Positions 1 through 13,700 of a DNA stretch of 64,000 bases are shown here, in pieces; the stretch's first letter is position 1, and every line of letters begins with the position of its first letter. This stretch comes from Daphnia carinata (Eukaryota; Arthropoda; Branchiopoda; Diplostraca; Daphniidae). The stretch is from positions 1,178,001 to 1,242,000 of the forward strand of contig NC_081335.1 in the NCBI RefSeq assembly GCF_022539665.2. The letters are read 5' to 3'. Under the pieces are notes generated by a model, which was not told where the DNA came from, did not search any database, and worked only from the letters and a program-made list of their open reading frames with translations. The translations under genes were made by a program, and so were the position numbers.

Positions 1-107
1 AACTTCTGAGCTTGATCGGTTTATTCATTCTATTTTTTTTTCTTCTTCTTTTCTTTGTGATTTATTTTTCATTGGCTCGGCCTCTATTATGCTGTCGGAT
101 GCATCAG

Positions 108-317
108 GTCCGAGAGGATTGGAAGTACGTGGCCATGGTCCTGGATCGACTCTTCTTGTGGATCTTCACAACGGCCGTCCTGCTGGGCACGGCGGCCATT
201 ATCCTGCAAGCGCCCACTTTGTATGACGATCGCATTCCGATCGATATCAGGCTGTCGGAAATTGCTGCCGGAGCATTGGGTAAAGCTGCCGCCGCCGCTA
301 CTCCGCCTACCATTTGA
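108..317 (+). CDS. Last exon of a nicotinic acetylcholine receptor subunit (partial gene)
   Basis: C-terminal exon of a pentameric ligand-gated cation channel subunit; the rest lies left of the window. After a pyrimidine-rich tract ending in CAG, the exon starts in frame with [18 protein letters not shown], the end of the M3-M4 cytoplasmic loop running into transmembrane segment M4. M4 is followed by [16 protein letters not shown], a C-terminal signature of insect-type subunits, then an alanine-rich tail and a TGA stop. It codes 69 residues. Of the first 52 residues, 46 match the last exon of the minus-strand subunit gene that converges on it, so the two are paralogues. The extracellular domain is not visible, so alpha or beta type cannot be decided. 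Confidence 0.93.
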   Translation, partial: VREDWKYVAMVLDRLFLWIFTTAVLLGTAAIILQAPTLYDDRIPIDIRLSEIAAGALGKAAAAATPPTI

Positions 318-937
318 TTCGCATTTTCCTTCTTTTAAGTTTTCCCCTCTCACTCTCCCGACCACACCCTTGTAAATAAATTCCTTTGGTCTGCTCTCTG
401 CCTCATACATAACACAAACTAATGTCCTGAGCCTGTTCATTGAAATTTCAATCATCACAGAGACCAAACATGCCCACCTAATTACACCGTCCCTTCTTCG
501 TTCCTTCAATATACACCAGGATTTTAATAACAATGTACATATAGAAAAAACGAATTCACGTGGCTATCGAAATGGAGTTCATTTCTATGTGTGAATCTCC
601 CGTAGAAAAAAAAAGAAGAAAGGATCGTGTCCATTATGCATACATCCTGCGCGCAGAAAAATAGGAAAATTTCGAAAAAGGGATAAAGCAGATGCAACGT
701 TCTCACGGTATGTGTGTGTGTGTATGTATGTAACAAAGAAAATTGCATTCTCTCGCCATGTTCAACAATAACAACACAGAAAAATTCTCCAAACAGCAAA
801 AAAACGAAAAAAAAAAAAAAAAAGGCTGCGCCGCATTTGGTATATATATATACATATATAAATAACTGTGTACATAGAACTTGTTTTCTTGTTTTCTCCC
901 TAATACATTCGTTTCATTTCGCATCGTCAACCATCAA

Positions 938-960
938 AATAAAGCAGATTTCGGAATAAA
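938..960 (+). terminator. Tandem poly(A) signals for the left nAChR gene
   Basis: Two AATAAA hexamers 17 bases apart, about 620 bases after the stop. A nearer AATAAA at 375-380 could give a shorter 3' UTR. Confidence 0.4.
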
Positions 961-974
961 CATCCCATTTTTGT

Positions 975-1015
975 TTTATTTTGTCCCTACACATTTTTTT
1001 CCCCAACATTTTATT
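975..1015 (-). terminator. Candidate poly(A) signals for the minus-strand nAChR gene
   Basis: Reverse-strand AATAAA at 1015-1010 and 980-975, about 700 bases past the stop of the minus-strand receptor gene and facing the plus-strand signals at 938-960. Confidence 0.35.
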
Positions 1016-1705
1016 CAAATAATTATATTTGAGTTCCAAACGATAAATAGTTAGAAGGATAGCAGGCTCCTTTTTAGAACGATATTATCAACTGCCATTG
1101 TTTTAATGTGCCATTTTGTGTTCGTCTTTTGGCGGAATTCCCTTTTTAAAAATTCAAAATGCATTTCTACTATTTTGCCTACACAATTTTCAATATCATC
1201 TCTTCCGTGGGCTTTACAGAATAATAAATACTGTAGTCTGGGTCGTTCATTTGCATAGGAGCTATACATAACCAATCCCTTTCTTTCCCCCGCCGAAAAG
1301 ATATAAATAAAAAAAAAACAGGGGAAATCCAATGGTGATGGAAGAGGGGACGAGTCAGATGAATAAACGAGAAATAACATAAACAATTTACACATGTCAA
1401 TCATTTTTTTTTCACCCTCATTTTCTTACTTGTCTCTTTCCTTTACATCTACTGCAATCTATCCATTTCACAGTTTTATATCTCCCACTTTAACGGATGA
1501 ATTTCAAAAGAAAAATGGGCCTATCTATGTACACATTTCGCAATCCATTTGGCAACAGAATAAATGCTATATTTGTTGGGGAAAAAAATAAAGCCCAACG
1601 ACAACTGAGCGACGCTTCCAATTTTTGTTCACACCCCCCGTCTGTTTTTTTGAACTACAAATCTATTACAGTACACCACTCATGTGTGTGTTTTCTTATT
1701 TATTT

Positions 1706-4700
1706 CTAGAAGGGGTTCTTATTCTGCTGATGTCGATTCCTGACCGTGCTGAAGATCTCTGACAGTTGTTTGTCGATGGGTTCGCGGTCGTCGTACAACG
1801 AAGGCGCCTGTAGAATGATGGCAGCCGTTCCGACAAGGACGGCCAGGGTAAATATCCAGAGGAAGAGACGGTCCAACACCATGGCCACGTATTTCCAATC
1901 CTCGCGGACCTTAAAGATCGCACATCGACGGTGTTATTTTCAAGCGGATAGACAAGAAGAAAAAAAAAAATCAATAAATAAACAGAGAAAAAGAGGGGAG
2001 GAAAAGAAAAAACGCAACAGCTGGATGACATCAGACATAAAGACGGTGCCATACGCACGCGAAGTGCAAGCCACACACACAAGCCGCAAACAAAAGCCCC
2101 CCTCTCCAACTGATAAACTCCAGCTGGGTTCGCCATGTTTTAAAGGGGGAAAAACAAACAAACAAGAATTCGTGCCAAAACCGAAGGAAAAATAAAAAAA
2201 AACAGCCAGCCGCCAAATTCAGTTAAATGGACCGCGAATTTCCGTTGAAAGGGCAATTAACAATAAAAAATGACTCTACATGCGGAAAAAGAAAAACAAA
2301 GACCCAAATACATACTCGGAGGGATTCTTCTTTGAGACGCGTATGTTCGGCGATGAAGCGGACGCAAAAACAGGAACGATGCAAATCGGTCGTACATTTG
2401 GCCGAATGCATGCCACCGGGACCGATGTAACGGATGTTATCGCCCGTGCCCGAGACGGGAATGCCGCCACTGGGCGCGCCTATCCTCGACGAGCCCATCA
2501 CTGAAGAGGCTGCAGCTAATGTGGTGGTAGACATCGTATCATCGCGCACCATGACCGAATTGCGCCGCGACGGATAGCCGTGAACGCGGCAGAGATTATC
2601 GGCCGTTGCACCACGACTTTGGAAAAAAAAAAAAAAAAAAAAAAAAAAAGAAACAACAATTGATTGCGACACGACCCCCGTAGATTTGTCTGAATTTGAG
2701 AAGCACCTTGTGGCACCGAAACTGGGCAACGTGTTTCGATTATTAGCTCTGCGCAAATATTCGCCGCCATTGTCACCCATCGAGTCGCGCAATTCGGAAC
2801 CGTTGCACGTCCGCACGACGACATGTCGGCCGAATTTCGAGTGCTCATCGATTCGACACTGAGGTCTTCTCATAGCCAACAGCCTGGGCAGAATGTGAAT
2901 GAAGACGCGTCGGACCCAAGGTGCCATTCGATGCGTTTGCGGCGAACGAAAGTGAACGTTTAGCACCACGACCGTCACGCAAATACTGAACGAAAAATGA
3001 GTTGAATGAAAATGTCTTTGTTCTTGTGCGTGTGAAACGGACAGTTTAAGTTCACCTGATCGATACGAGGATCATGGCGAAAATCAAGTACTTGCCGAGG
3101 AGTGGCACCACTAGACTCGTCGGCGGGATGATCTCGACGACCAGCAGGAAAAAGACGTGAAGACTAATCAGGATCGAGATGGACAACGTGACCTACATAA
3201 CAAAAAGACGAGGCGCAAAACGTGGTAGTATAAATAAACGAGAGAAAAAAGAAAGGTAAACGGCCATTGAAAGAAACACAAGACGATAAATGGATCTGCC
3301 TCTAAGGTCACACAAGTCTTGTCTATGTGTACACGTATGGCGTTTTACTTTCGCAGGGGGGTAAACGGCCAATAGACATCTATGTTTTTCTATCTCTTTT
3401 TATGTTTGGCTCCACTTGGTTCTATTTGTGCTGCCCAGCAGCAGGCCATCACACCCTGGAGAAGTCAGATGGAAATAAAAGAAAAATGCAAGACTGGGAT
3501 GTAAAAGAGAAAAAAAAAGTGAGTTGGATGTCATCTTTTAAAAGGAAAAAAAAAGAACGGGCAGACGCAAAAAAAATAGGATCCTTACAGAAGGGACGGA
3601 CCAACTCTCCTTTTTTTTCTGTTGATAGGTCCCTTTTGGGCCATCGTTTTTTTTTTCACATCCTCCTTCCCATCCATTGCCCGTTTTTCTTTTTTTTTTC
3701 CAGCCATTTCAACTTTTTCTTTTATTCCTTTACAAAATATACATTTTTGTGTGTTACTTTTTCCAAACATTTTCTTCCATTTTTTTTTTTTACCCGTCTG
3801 AATTTCAAATAGAGAAAATCTCTGAGTAAAACATTCACTTTAAATCTATTTTTTTTTCTTTTCCCTATTTGAAAATGCGCAACTCTTTGACTGCAATTCC
3901 TCTAGAATATCGATTATACGAATAGTGCACTTTGTCGACATCATTATTAGTCGATTGTTTAAGGATACGTTAAAAAAAAAAAAAAAAAAAAAAATGAGCA
4001 AAACGAGAGACGAAAGTCGGGACCAGACGGAAGTTCAATTTTCGTTCAAGCTTTTATGATGCAATATGGTACTGTATACTACAGTCTCACCTCTATTTTT
4101 GGTTCCGACTTTAAGAAAAAGTTTGAACGAATAATAAACGTCGACTATTTCCCATCTAAAAGTTGTTCATTTCTTTTCAAATTATGACCGTAAAGAGCGA
4201 ATAAAAAGTTTGCTGTCATTTCCAAAACAGACCCGTTTCTCTCCCCCCCCCCCCAAAAAAAAAAAATATCAACAATCCTCTAATAATGATTATCGTCGTC
4301 ATATGCAAAATAATACTGATAACGAAACAGGTGGGATTTTTGAAAAAAAAAAATAAATAATTATTCAAAACCAAAGAGAAGATCGGATGTCATTACCTTT
4401 TCGCCGGAATCGGATGGCAGATAGAACGTCAGAATGGTCAAGAAGGAGATGCCCATACAGGGGATGATGAGGTTGACGGTGTAAAAGAGCGTTTTGCGGC
4501 GCATCGTGATGTTGAACGTGATGTCCAAATAGGGCTCGACGCAGCACGTGTAGAATTTCTCGCTCCTTTTCGTGAGATAACGATGGTGAAAACCGATACG
4601 TTCACGTCATTCCCAAGGGGAAAAAAATGAAAGCCAATACATTTGAAAATGTTTGTACACGAGAAAACCAAACACAACGACAGGCACAGTATTAAAATGA

Positions 4701-7700
4701 TTTCGACAAGCTAGACTAATAAAATCCCTGCGGGGGGAATCGGATCGGATCCAACGGCCTATTTCTTACGTAATCCTTTTGCTTTCTTTTTTGTGTCTAC
4801 CATTTTTTTTGGCAATGTTCAACAAATCGGATCGATGAAATAAAAAAAATGAAATTTAAGATATGAATCACGAAGAAGGAAGTTAAAAATGCAAGCTGAC
4901 GGCTTGTAGAACGAAAAATCAAATAAAAAAGATTTGACGGAAGTCGGTGTCGAACAAAACTTGAACTTCATCTAATATCGCGTCGAGACGTAACAATTTA
5001 AATCTTTAATAAAATCTTCAAAGAAAGAGTATCGCGCAATGTTGAAAGAAAAGACAGGAACGGAATCATTTCTTTTTGTGCGAATGTTTTCAAATTAGAT
5101 GTAGTGTTTAAACCGGCTTTTTGTAATTGGGGAAAAGTCTATAACAAACTCTTAACTAGATTACACTTCGAATGCTTTCAAAGACTGGCGACACTCGTTT
5201 GTGTTCCGCAGTGAATTTTAAAATTGCATCTGAGTCAAAAGTCAGAACGACGTAACTCCCATTTTTCGTTTTTAAAAATTCCATCAAAAAATAAAATAGC
5301 ATTGGAGGATCATTCGTGAAAAGGATCCGCAATGGACGAAACATGCGGTGAACCGGAAGAAAAACAAAGAGTGAAAAATATTTTTACCTAACAGCCGGCA
5401 CTTCGAGAATATCCCACTCGACAGACATGTAGAACTCGCTGAGATCCATGCCGATATCGACGATGTTGGATCCTTCCACCTCGTCGATATGCCTGAGATC
5501 CACCTATTAACCATTTTTTTTGTGTGTGTTGCACAGCGTTGCCCATCGATCCGAATGGACGCCACAAGAGAAAGAAGAAAAAATTGGCGCCGTGTTATTA
5601 TGGGGCTCTTCATTACAAAACAATTGGGACAAACAATAATAATAAAAAAAATAAATAAATAAAAAATGAGGGGGAGAAGGGGATCGAAACCAGAACGTTT
5701 TTGGATATAACGAAAAATATTGGGAAAGGTTTTTGTCATCTCTCTATTGGCGGTGTAGCGATAAATAAAAAAAAAAAGGGGGACAAACAAAAAAAAGAGC
5801 TTCAACAATGAAAACAACTACATGCATCGTAGCAATACATCGTGATGTAAATAATCAACTTAAAGCATTCAGGGGCGGCCGTTCAACAATCAACTTTCGC
5901 TTCGCAATCGTTCGAGCAATAATAACAGTCACATCGAAAAGACTCGACATTTTTGTTTTTTTTCTTTCAGCAAGACAAACACAGACAAAAGACGCGTTTC
6001 CTGTCTACCTATCTCTAGTCTATCTACTCTATCTAAAGTGTGTGCACAGTCTATATATTTTTTCTTATTAAATAGGGTCCGGGGGAGGGACAATGACGGA
6101 CGACTGCACTATATTTTTGGGCAAGGAAAAAAAAAAAAAAACGATGTTGTAATCATAAAGTAAATAAGTAAGACAGAAAAAAGAAGGACAGCTGGAACAC
6201 GTCACACAGCGACACCATTGCCAGTTAAAAAAAAAAAAAAAGAAGGACCCCAACTGGAAATAGAGAGAGAAAAGAGAAGTTGGGGACCGAATAAAAGAAA
6301 GAATAGCTAATCAAATGTTTAAAAAATGGATAGTGTGACAGATGAAAGAGAAGGATCCTTGATTAAGGATTTTTTTGTTTAAATTTAGAAAAAAACTTAA
6401 AAATTAGAAAAAAAAAACATTTCTTCTTTTTTTTTTTTGGTCGGAGATAAAAAGACAATAAGCTGCCAATCACACACGTTCGTTGCATCTTCGAGACAAC
6501 AACCAATTCATGTATACAAAGTAACAGATTTAAATATGAAATGACGTCACATCAGCACCACAGAGACGGAGCGGACAGAGAAGATCAAGAAAGAGGAAAA
6601 TAGCAAGAAAAAAAAAAAAGAAAGCCTGACGGACACCGGAGTTTCTTGTTTAAAGTTAAATTTTTAAAAAAAAATGGAGCTCACGAATAAAGAAGAAAAA
6701 ACACATAAAGCACACAAGGGCAAAATGTGTGCCATCCAATGGGAGAATCAGGTGTGCCAATGATGAGGTTGAAAGGGCAGGAATTGGGTAGATAGGAAGT
6801 GGATGTTGAAGAAAAACAAAGCCACACGTACACCTCACAAAATTGATGTTTCCTTCCATATAAAAAAAAAAAAAAATCTAAAATTGATTTTCTTTTTTCA
6901 AATAAGAAAGTGCAAAAGAAATGCAAGACTTTCACGGATGGATTTGTTTTCCTTTTTGGTTACAGGAAGAGCTATTAGCTCCTTGCATTTCCGGCACTTT
7001 TCAGTGAACGGTTTGATTCCATTCAGAAAGAAAGAATAAAGAAGAAAAAAAAAATTATATTCAAGAGGAAAGAGCGACTTGAATAACAGACAGTTGACAA
7101 GAAGACGACAACTCATATCCCTAGTACCACATTTTTGTTGTTGTTGCTGGTATCGCACAAAAAATGAAAGATATAAAGCTCTTGGTTGCTGGAATTAAAA
7201 GTGGCATCCTTAATCCATCGGATAGGGTTGCCACTTGAAATAACTCGTCAGATTCCCAAACCAATAGAAAACAAAACAAAAAGCCCATCCAGCGACATGA
7301 ATGACGTCATAGACAGAAGAAAGAAGAAAAAGGATATGAAGACAGGAGAAATGCAAGGAAGCAGACAGCTGAAATCATTTGAAGAAAAATAAGAAAGGCA
7401 ACTTAAAAAAAAAAAATTAAATGTCCGTAAAACGAAAATTGAACAAATTCCTTAATAAAAAAAAAAAAAAAAAAAAAAAATTATAGGACGTGTGTATGCG
7501 GACCTGATAACCCGCATAAGTCCACGACCCAAGTTTGAGGAAACAGGTCTGTATGTCCAAGGGGAAATATTCAACGTCAATGTCACAGGCGGACTTGTAG
7601 GTGGCCGGTGGCTGCCACGCCACTAGGCCGTTGTGGTGCACAATGGCTTTCGTGTTCAATTTCAATTCGTAGTGACCGTCGGCGCTGTAAAAGCATAGAG

Positions 7701-10700
7701 CCAACACAAGCGGGCACAAAATGATGATAAACGTTTGCAAAATCAAATCAAAGAAACCTCCCTCAAACGGACAAAAACCAAAAAGAAACGCAAACATAAA
7801 GACAATATAACGCACACGTGTACATGATACACACCCAAAGAAAACGTTCATCAGAGAAAAGATAAAAATAAAGAAGACAGTATGATAGAAGAAGAAGAAG
7901 AAGATTGGTTTCATATCAGTTCAACACAAGTTCGCTTTCTTCTTATTGTTTTCGTTTCTTTGAAGACGAAAACGAAGAAAAATAGAAAAGAATGTCAATC
8001 CACCAGTCCGTTTTGGCTTCAGCAACCGTGTTTCTTAACGCGCCATCGATCGTCAATATCAGATAGAAAGAGACGATCTACTACGGTTTACTACTCCCTA
8101 TTTATTCTACAATATCTTCCGTCGGTTGTACCCGTCGCGCGCGACGCACCGTACCGACTTTTTTGATTGGACATCGATCACTGTCGGTCGCCGGGTTCCC
8201 CTCTGTGACTTTGTCCGCATGGCTGGACTTCTCTTCTTCTTCTTCTTTAAAAAAAAAAGTTGCTTTCCTGTCTGCCATGTTCAACTACTATGGACGAACC
8301 GGAAAATAAGTTGATAAAGACAACTCCCCAGACAGGAGTGGACAGACGGAACAAAATAAAAATGAATGAAATTCGCCCTTTTTTCTTTTCAAAAAATAAA
8401 AGAGAAAGTCGTGCCAACATCTTTTGACGGTTGATGACATTCTAGGGAAAAAAGATGTTCCAGTCGGCACAAATAAAAATGGGGATACATGAAAAACTAA
8501 AGACGTTTTCTCTGCTATTTGTTGATTTTTAAAGAAGAGGAAAAAGAAAAATACAAATAAAAAAAAAAGTTTTCTTATTTCGGATCTGCACCATGGAACA
8601 GCACTCTGGATGGCGGAGATGTTGCCGGCTGCTGAATCGAAAGTCGTCCAATGTTAAGGATATTATTTCGAGCTACTAGTGCGGATCGTCCGCCTCCTTT
8701 CCCCCTCTCTCTCGCGTGAGGAAATCCTGCTTCCATCAAAAGCCATCATCCTTCACGAGTACGAAGAAGACGTCATCATAAGGGACACACATACACACGG
8801 ATCGCATCAACCAATAGCTCGCCGACAGACGACGGCAAAAGGCACTTGGTCTCTTCCGTTTCTTCCCCCGTCCTTGTTTGGTTTCCCCACCCAGATCCAC
8901 TCCCGCGATATTAATTCGAATCTTATTTCGAAGTTTCCTTGTTTTTTTTTTTTTAATGAATGGAAACGATAAAAAAAAACGACAATCCGAGAAAAAAAAA
9001 ACAGCGAAAAATGAATCCGATATTTAAAGTAAAAATTGAAGAAATCATAGAAAGTCGAATTTTAAAAAGAAATGAGGAAAAAAGAGACAGTGACAGAGAA
9101 GAAGCTGGAAGAAGAAGTTCATTTCATTTGGTATCAGTCAGTATTTTTTCAATAATGTTTTCACTTCAATAAATTCAAAAAGGGACACAGAAAAAAATTG
9201 ATAAATGAAGAAAAACAAAATGCCTGACAGCTATTACTGGTACGCGTCTCTTTTGATTTAAGAAAAAAAAATGGAGCGGATGCGTAATCATGCCCGAGAA
9301 AAAGGAAGAAAAAGAAGAAGATGTGCGCGGGTTTAAATGAATTTTAAAATAAAATTCCTCGATCTATCCGGTGCACCGAAATAAAAACGTGTCGAATAAA
9401 AAAAACGTGCTTTTTTTAGAGCATCGATGCAGCGCGATAAATAAGAAGAAAAAACAAAACAAATTCGGATGCCATAAAAACACGAAATGCAAACAGAACC
9501 AAAAGAAAATCGGACAAAAATACAAAAACTTGAGAGACGACGATTTTCGGATCCGTTTCTCATTTGTTTTTAAAGAAAAAAAAAAGGACTAGGCAATAGG
9601 AACAATAGTCCATATCTTTGGAAAAAAAAAATATTGCGAAAGAGAGAGAGAGAGAATGAAAAATGTTTGGATGGATCGAAGGGGAGAGAGGGGGAGTATC
9701 AAGAGTCAATTTGAATGAATTCGCACCTTGAATCCGTCATACGTCCAAGTACCGAATTTCATGACGCAGGTCTGTTCGTCAAATGGGAAATACTCTACAT
9801 CGATTTCGCAACTGGATTTGTAGATGGCCGGAGGTTTCCACTCGACCAGCCCGTTGTGGTAGACGGTGGCTTTGGTCGACAGCGTCACCTCGAAGTTTCC
9901 ATCCGCACTACACACACACACACATCATTTTTTTTTTTTTTTTTTTCGGGTCGCTATTTGCCAAGAAAGGGCGGGATTACAACAGACATAAACAAACATA
10001 AAACTCACAGAGATGTGAACGCAAAAACATTTTCGGTTCGTGGTTTCTATTTGCTCCGATGTCAAATAAACAATCGCCAGCTGGTGATATGTTACGACAA
10101 TAATAACATCACAAGCACGTAAGAAATGTTAGAAAAACAAGTCTTTCGTATTTGTTTGTTTGTTTTGTTTTTTTTGCCTCAACACGCCCTGCAATAGATT
10201 TCTCCGCTACACTTGCTTCATTTTTCTATCGGTGTATTTCTATACACAATAATAGATTGTATCTCTCTCTCTATATTTATATTTTGTATACTATAACGGC
10301 GAGAGAATTCAAGTATAGCGCTGTGAAACAAATCATAGATTTTCTTTTCCTTTTTTTTTTGTGCGTGTGTGTGTTCCGGATTGCTTTCGATGCAGAAAGA
10401 TCCTCCCCCGACTCTTTCTGGAAGATTGCCATTTCCGGGTTTTACGATACAGTTCGTATTACACTACACCCAACAACACACAAAGAAAAAGATTGCATTT
10501 TCGAATATAGCCTCTACCCCCTATGTGATGGCGATCCAATGACGTCACACCCCCCCCCCCCAAAAAAAAAACACTGCCCAACCAAAAACAAAAACATTCT
10601 TATGCAAGGGCCTTCCCCCCTCCCTCCCTCCAAAAAACTATTTGTATATCAATAACGGTGTAATTAGATTGAAATGGGTGGATCATCAAAGAAGACATCC

Positions 10701-13700
10701 TTCCTATCATTCCCCTCCCGGCTGGTGTTTACATATCATCCGCCAATGTTTTGGTCTCGTATAAAGCCACACCCAACATTGATGATATTTTCCCCTCCCG
10801 CCATCTCCGTCGCGTTTGTTATTACACCCTCAGACGATATTTTTTCAGTGACGTTTGCTTCCAGCTATGGGTTGTTGTTAAGAAAGAAAAAAGAAAAAGG
10901 AGGGGGGTGCTATAAAACTGTCAGTGATGTCCCACATCCCCCCCCCCCATTTCTTCCCCTAGCATTGTATAATAAAAGATAAGATGTAAGAGCACCCGGA
11001 TTGTATTCCGGCCATGGTCACAATTGCCCACCCTAGAAAATGTTGGAACTAAAGTAGGAAAAAGAGAGACCAGCTTTGGAAGGATGAATCATGTGTTAAC
11101 GCCGCATCTCTTATTACACGACTTTTCATTACAAAGATGGTGGGAACGCGATGAGTTGCCATGTCGGATGCAATTGCACAAAGTACGGAACTGCACAGAC
11201 AACAGCGCGCCTCAAATGAATCCTCTTTACGCAATTCTTGGTTGGTTCTCACGACCATCGCATATTCATGAAAAGCTGCGCTCGATTTACACCGACACGC
11301 AAAAAAAAAAAAGGCCAACCGACGGGGGAGCTTTACCTCATTCATTTATTCATCGCTCTTTTGTTTAGCAACTCCCGCGCACAAAACAAACAGACGGAAC
11401 AAATTGTGCGCGTGATTGCAGAAAGCGCCCGACTGGGAATTTGGGGGAAGCGCGTTTTACATTTGATCATTTCGTGCGTATTTCTCTCTTGCACCAACAC
11501 ACACACCAAAAAAACAAAAAAACAACGTTCCTTTGAGAGTCGTTCGTTTTCAGCTTACAATAAAAAAAAGACTTGCATATAAAAAAATGAACACGCCTGC
11601 GCTGTGATAATGGCATTTAACCTACACTCACACTGTTCGTACCATCCAACTAAGTAAAAACAAAAGTGACTTACTTGTTGTAGAGGCTAATATCCGGTCT
11701 CCAAATGTGATCGGATGGAACGTGAAGCATGTTCACCTCACCGTATTCAGATGGTTCCCATTGAAGTTTATAATCGTACCAATACTGCATGGAAAATAAC
11801 CTTGCGGATGAAAGGATTCAACTGAACGAATAAACACAAATTGCATACCTGTTCCACCCAGACATTGGTCGTCATAATTTGGTTCTTCAAATTCTAAAAA
11901 AAAGAAGTAAAAATATGACAAATTTAATAAAGAATCAAACTGATAGACATATACATATTTAAAACTCATTGGGTGAGAGGACAGACGTCCAGCTGAGGGA
12001 GAAACACTTTGCGAGGATAGGGAATTGATATGGGTAGAGAGTTAAAGGTCAATATTATCAAAGGCCAGCTAAATTGGGGAGCAACTAAACCTGGTAGCAT
12101 CGTCATCATTATATTAAGGATAATCAAGATTAGGAAGCTAAAGGAAAGATGCAAGAGGGCCCGGATAGAGACACACACCCAAGTTTTCGTTATCCTTAAT
12201 TGGCTGACGAGATTCGACGGCTAGACGCCTCGACGCCCCTCTGAGCAACCCTCTTTTTTTCTTTATTCCTTCCTCCGATTAAATGAATACACTGGATGCG
12301 CATACATCATCGTTGATAAAGGCCTTCCATCTTAGGTATACCACGGTAACACAATTACGAAGCCTTTGTTTCTTTCCCACTGCATTTATTTTCGGTAAAA
12401 TAAAGCGAGTCTGATAAAATCCGATAAAACTACCTTTATTTTTAATGAAAAAGGTCTTTGATATTTACGCCGAGGTTAACTTGGAAAAAAAAGTAAAAAA
12501 AAATAAGGAAATCATAGTTAATGTTGACATTTCCTAGTGGGCATGATTGATAGATGTGACGTCGTTGCCATCAGCCACTTTCACTCTATTCCTATGTCGT
12601 GTGTTTATATCCGTGCTCGACCAAATAAAGAGAGAAAAAAAAAAAGAGTGAGAGATGAGACTTGTTCTGGCTGGAATAGATAGAAGTGCGGAAAATATCC
12701 AGCGGCGCCAATGGAAATGGGATATGGACGGTGAGTGTACCAGAGCGGATTGGATGACGCATTTGCGATATCGGTTGCACCTACAGAGAGTTCAGCTTCT
12801 CATCCATCTCTTCTCGTGTCTCTGCTTATTTCTATCACTGTTCAAACAGTTGATCAATGGAAAAAAAAAAAACGGCCACGCAATCAAGCCGGATGTGCCC
12901 CGAATGGGGTCAAAGTACTCGTGACGGGCACGCCAAAGAACAACTAAAGGAATGAAAGAGGCAAACGAAATCAAGGCACACAAGAGGCATGGGAAAGAAA
13001 AATAAAACTTAGCCCACTGGAAATTTTTAAACAAATGAGAAGGATACATCCCTTTTGGGTTGAATCTTTCTTCCTTTGTTCTTTTCTGCAAGACGCAATG
13101 TCATCCGTCTCTTAAGACGACTGATTGGATCGTGCGTCCCGACTGGAAATCGCATTTTGCTTCGCTGCTCTCCGATCCCTTGCTCTGCCTATTACTCTGC
13201 AGTGATCCTATTTACAGCCTTCTACCTATAGGGCACGATGCTATAACTACTAATATTGCTATGGCTTGCTTCTGGCTTATTTGCCGGTTGGAAAATCCCA
13301 TTGTCTCCATTTTCTACGGATAGCATAAAAAAAAAAGGAATAAAAATATTAGAGATCTCTTTCGAAAAGGTCCTACACGGTATGTGTACATATACAAATG
13401 CAAATTGTGTAATTGCATACACCCATTACTACAGTGTCTGTGGCCCAATCTAAAAAGAGGCCAAGTGAATCACTGTGAAGAGCTTCCATGTTTTCAACGG
13501 GGATTAAAGGACACTGCCAACTTGAAGACAAAAACCAAGATGTAAACTGAGGGTATAGAAACCAACACAACACCTGTCAGATGAAAGACAAGCATTAAAG
13601 AGAGATTGCAAAATGGATTGGATTCGTTCCTGTACAAATACTGCCATGCTTGCCCGTTGAGCACTGCAAGGATATCTGGGCCCCCAAAAATTGGGGTGGC

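Larger units (their letters stand above)
318..1705. other. Convergent 3' region between two nAChR genes
   Basis: About 1.4 kb between the stop codons of two tail-to-tail receptor genes. It probably holds both 3' UTRs. Plus-strand AATAAA signals are at 75-80 bases after the left stop (375-380), and at 938-943 and 955-960. Reverse-strand AATAAA (TTTATT on plus) is at 975-980 and 1010-1015. The tract also holds GT and TA microsatellites (about 709-731 and 840-861). I see no coding sequence. Confidence 0.6.

Noticed and set aside
2223-2978. 251-codon continuous minus-strand frame
   Set aside because: It fuses two real nAChR exons (2985-2707 and 2616-2316) through a 90-bp intron whose 28-base T-run reads as phenylalanine; splice sites and phases at both edges are good, so it is two exons.
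7417-7914. 165-codon minus-strand frame as a single exon
   Set aside because: Only the 181-bp core (7684-7504) aligns with nAChR; the flanks are intron with a poly-T tract.
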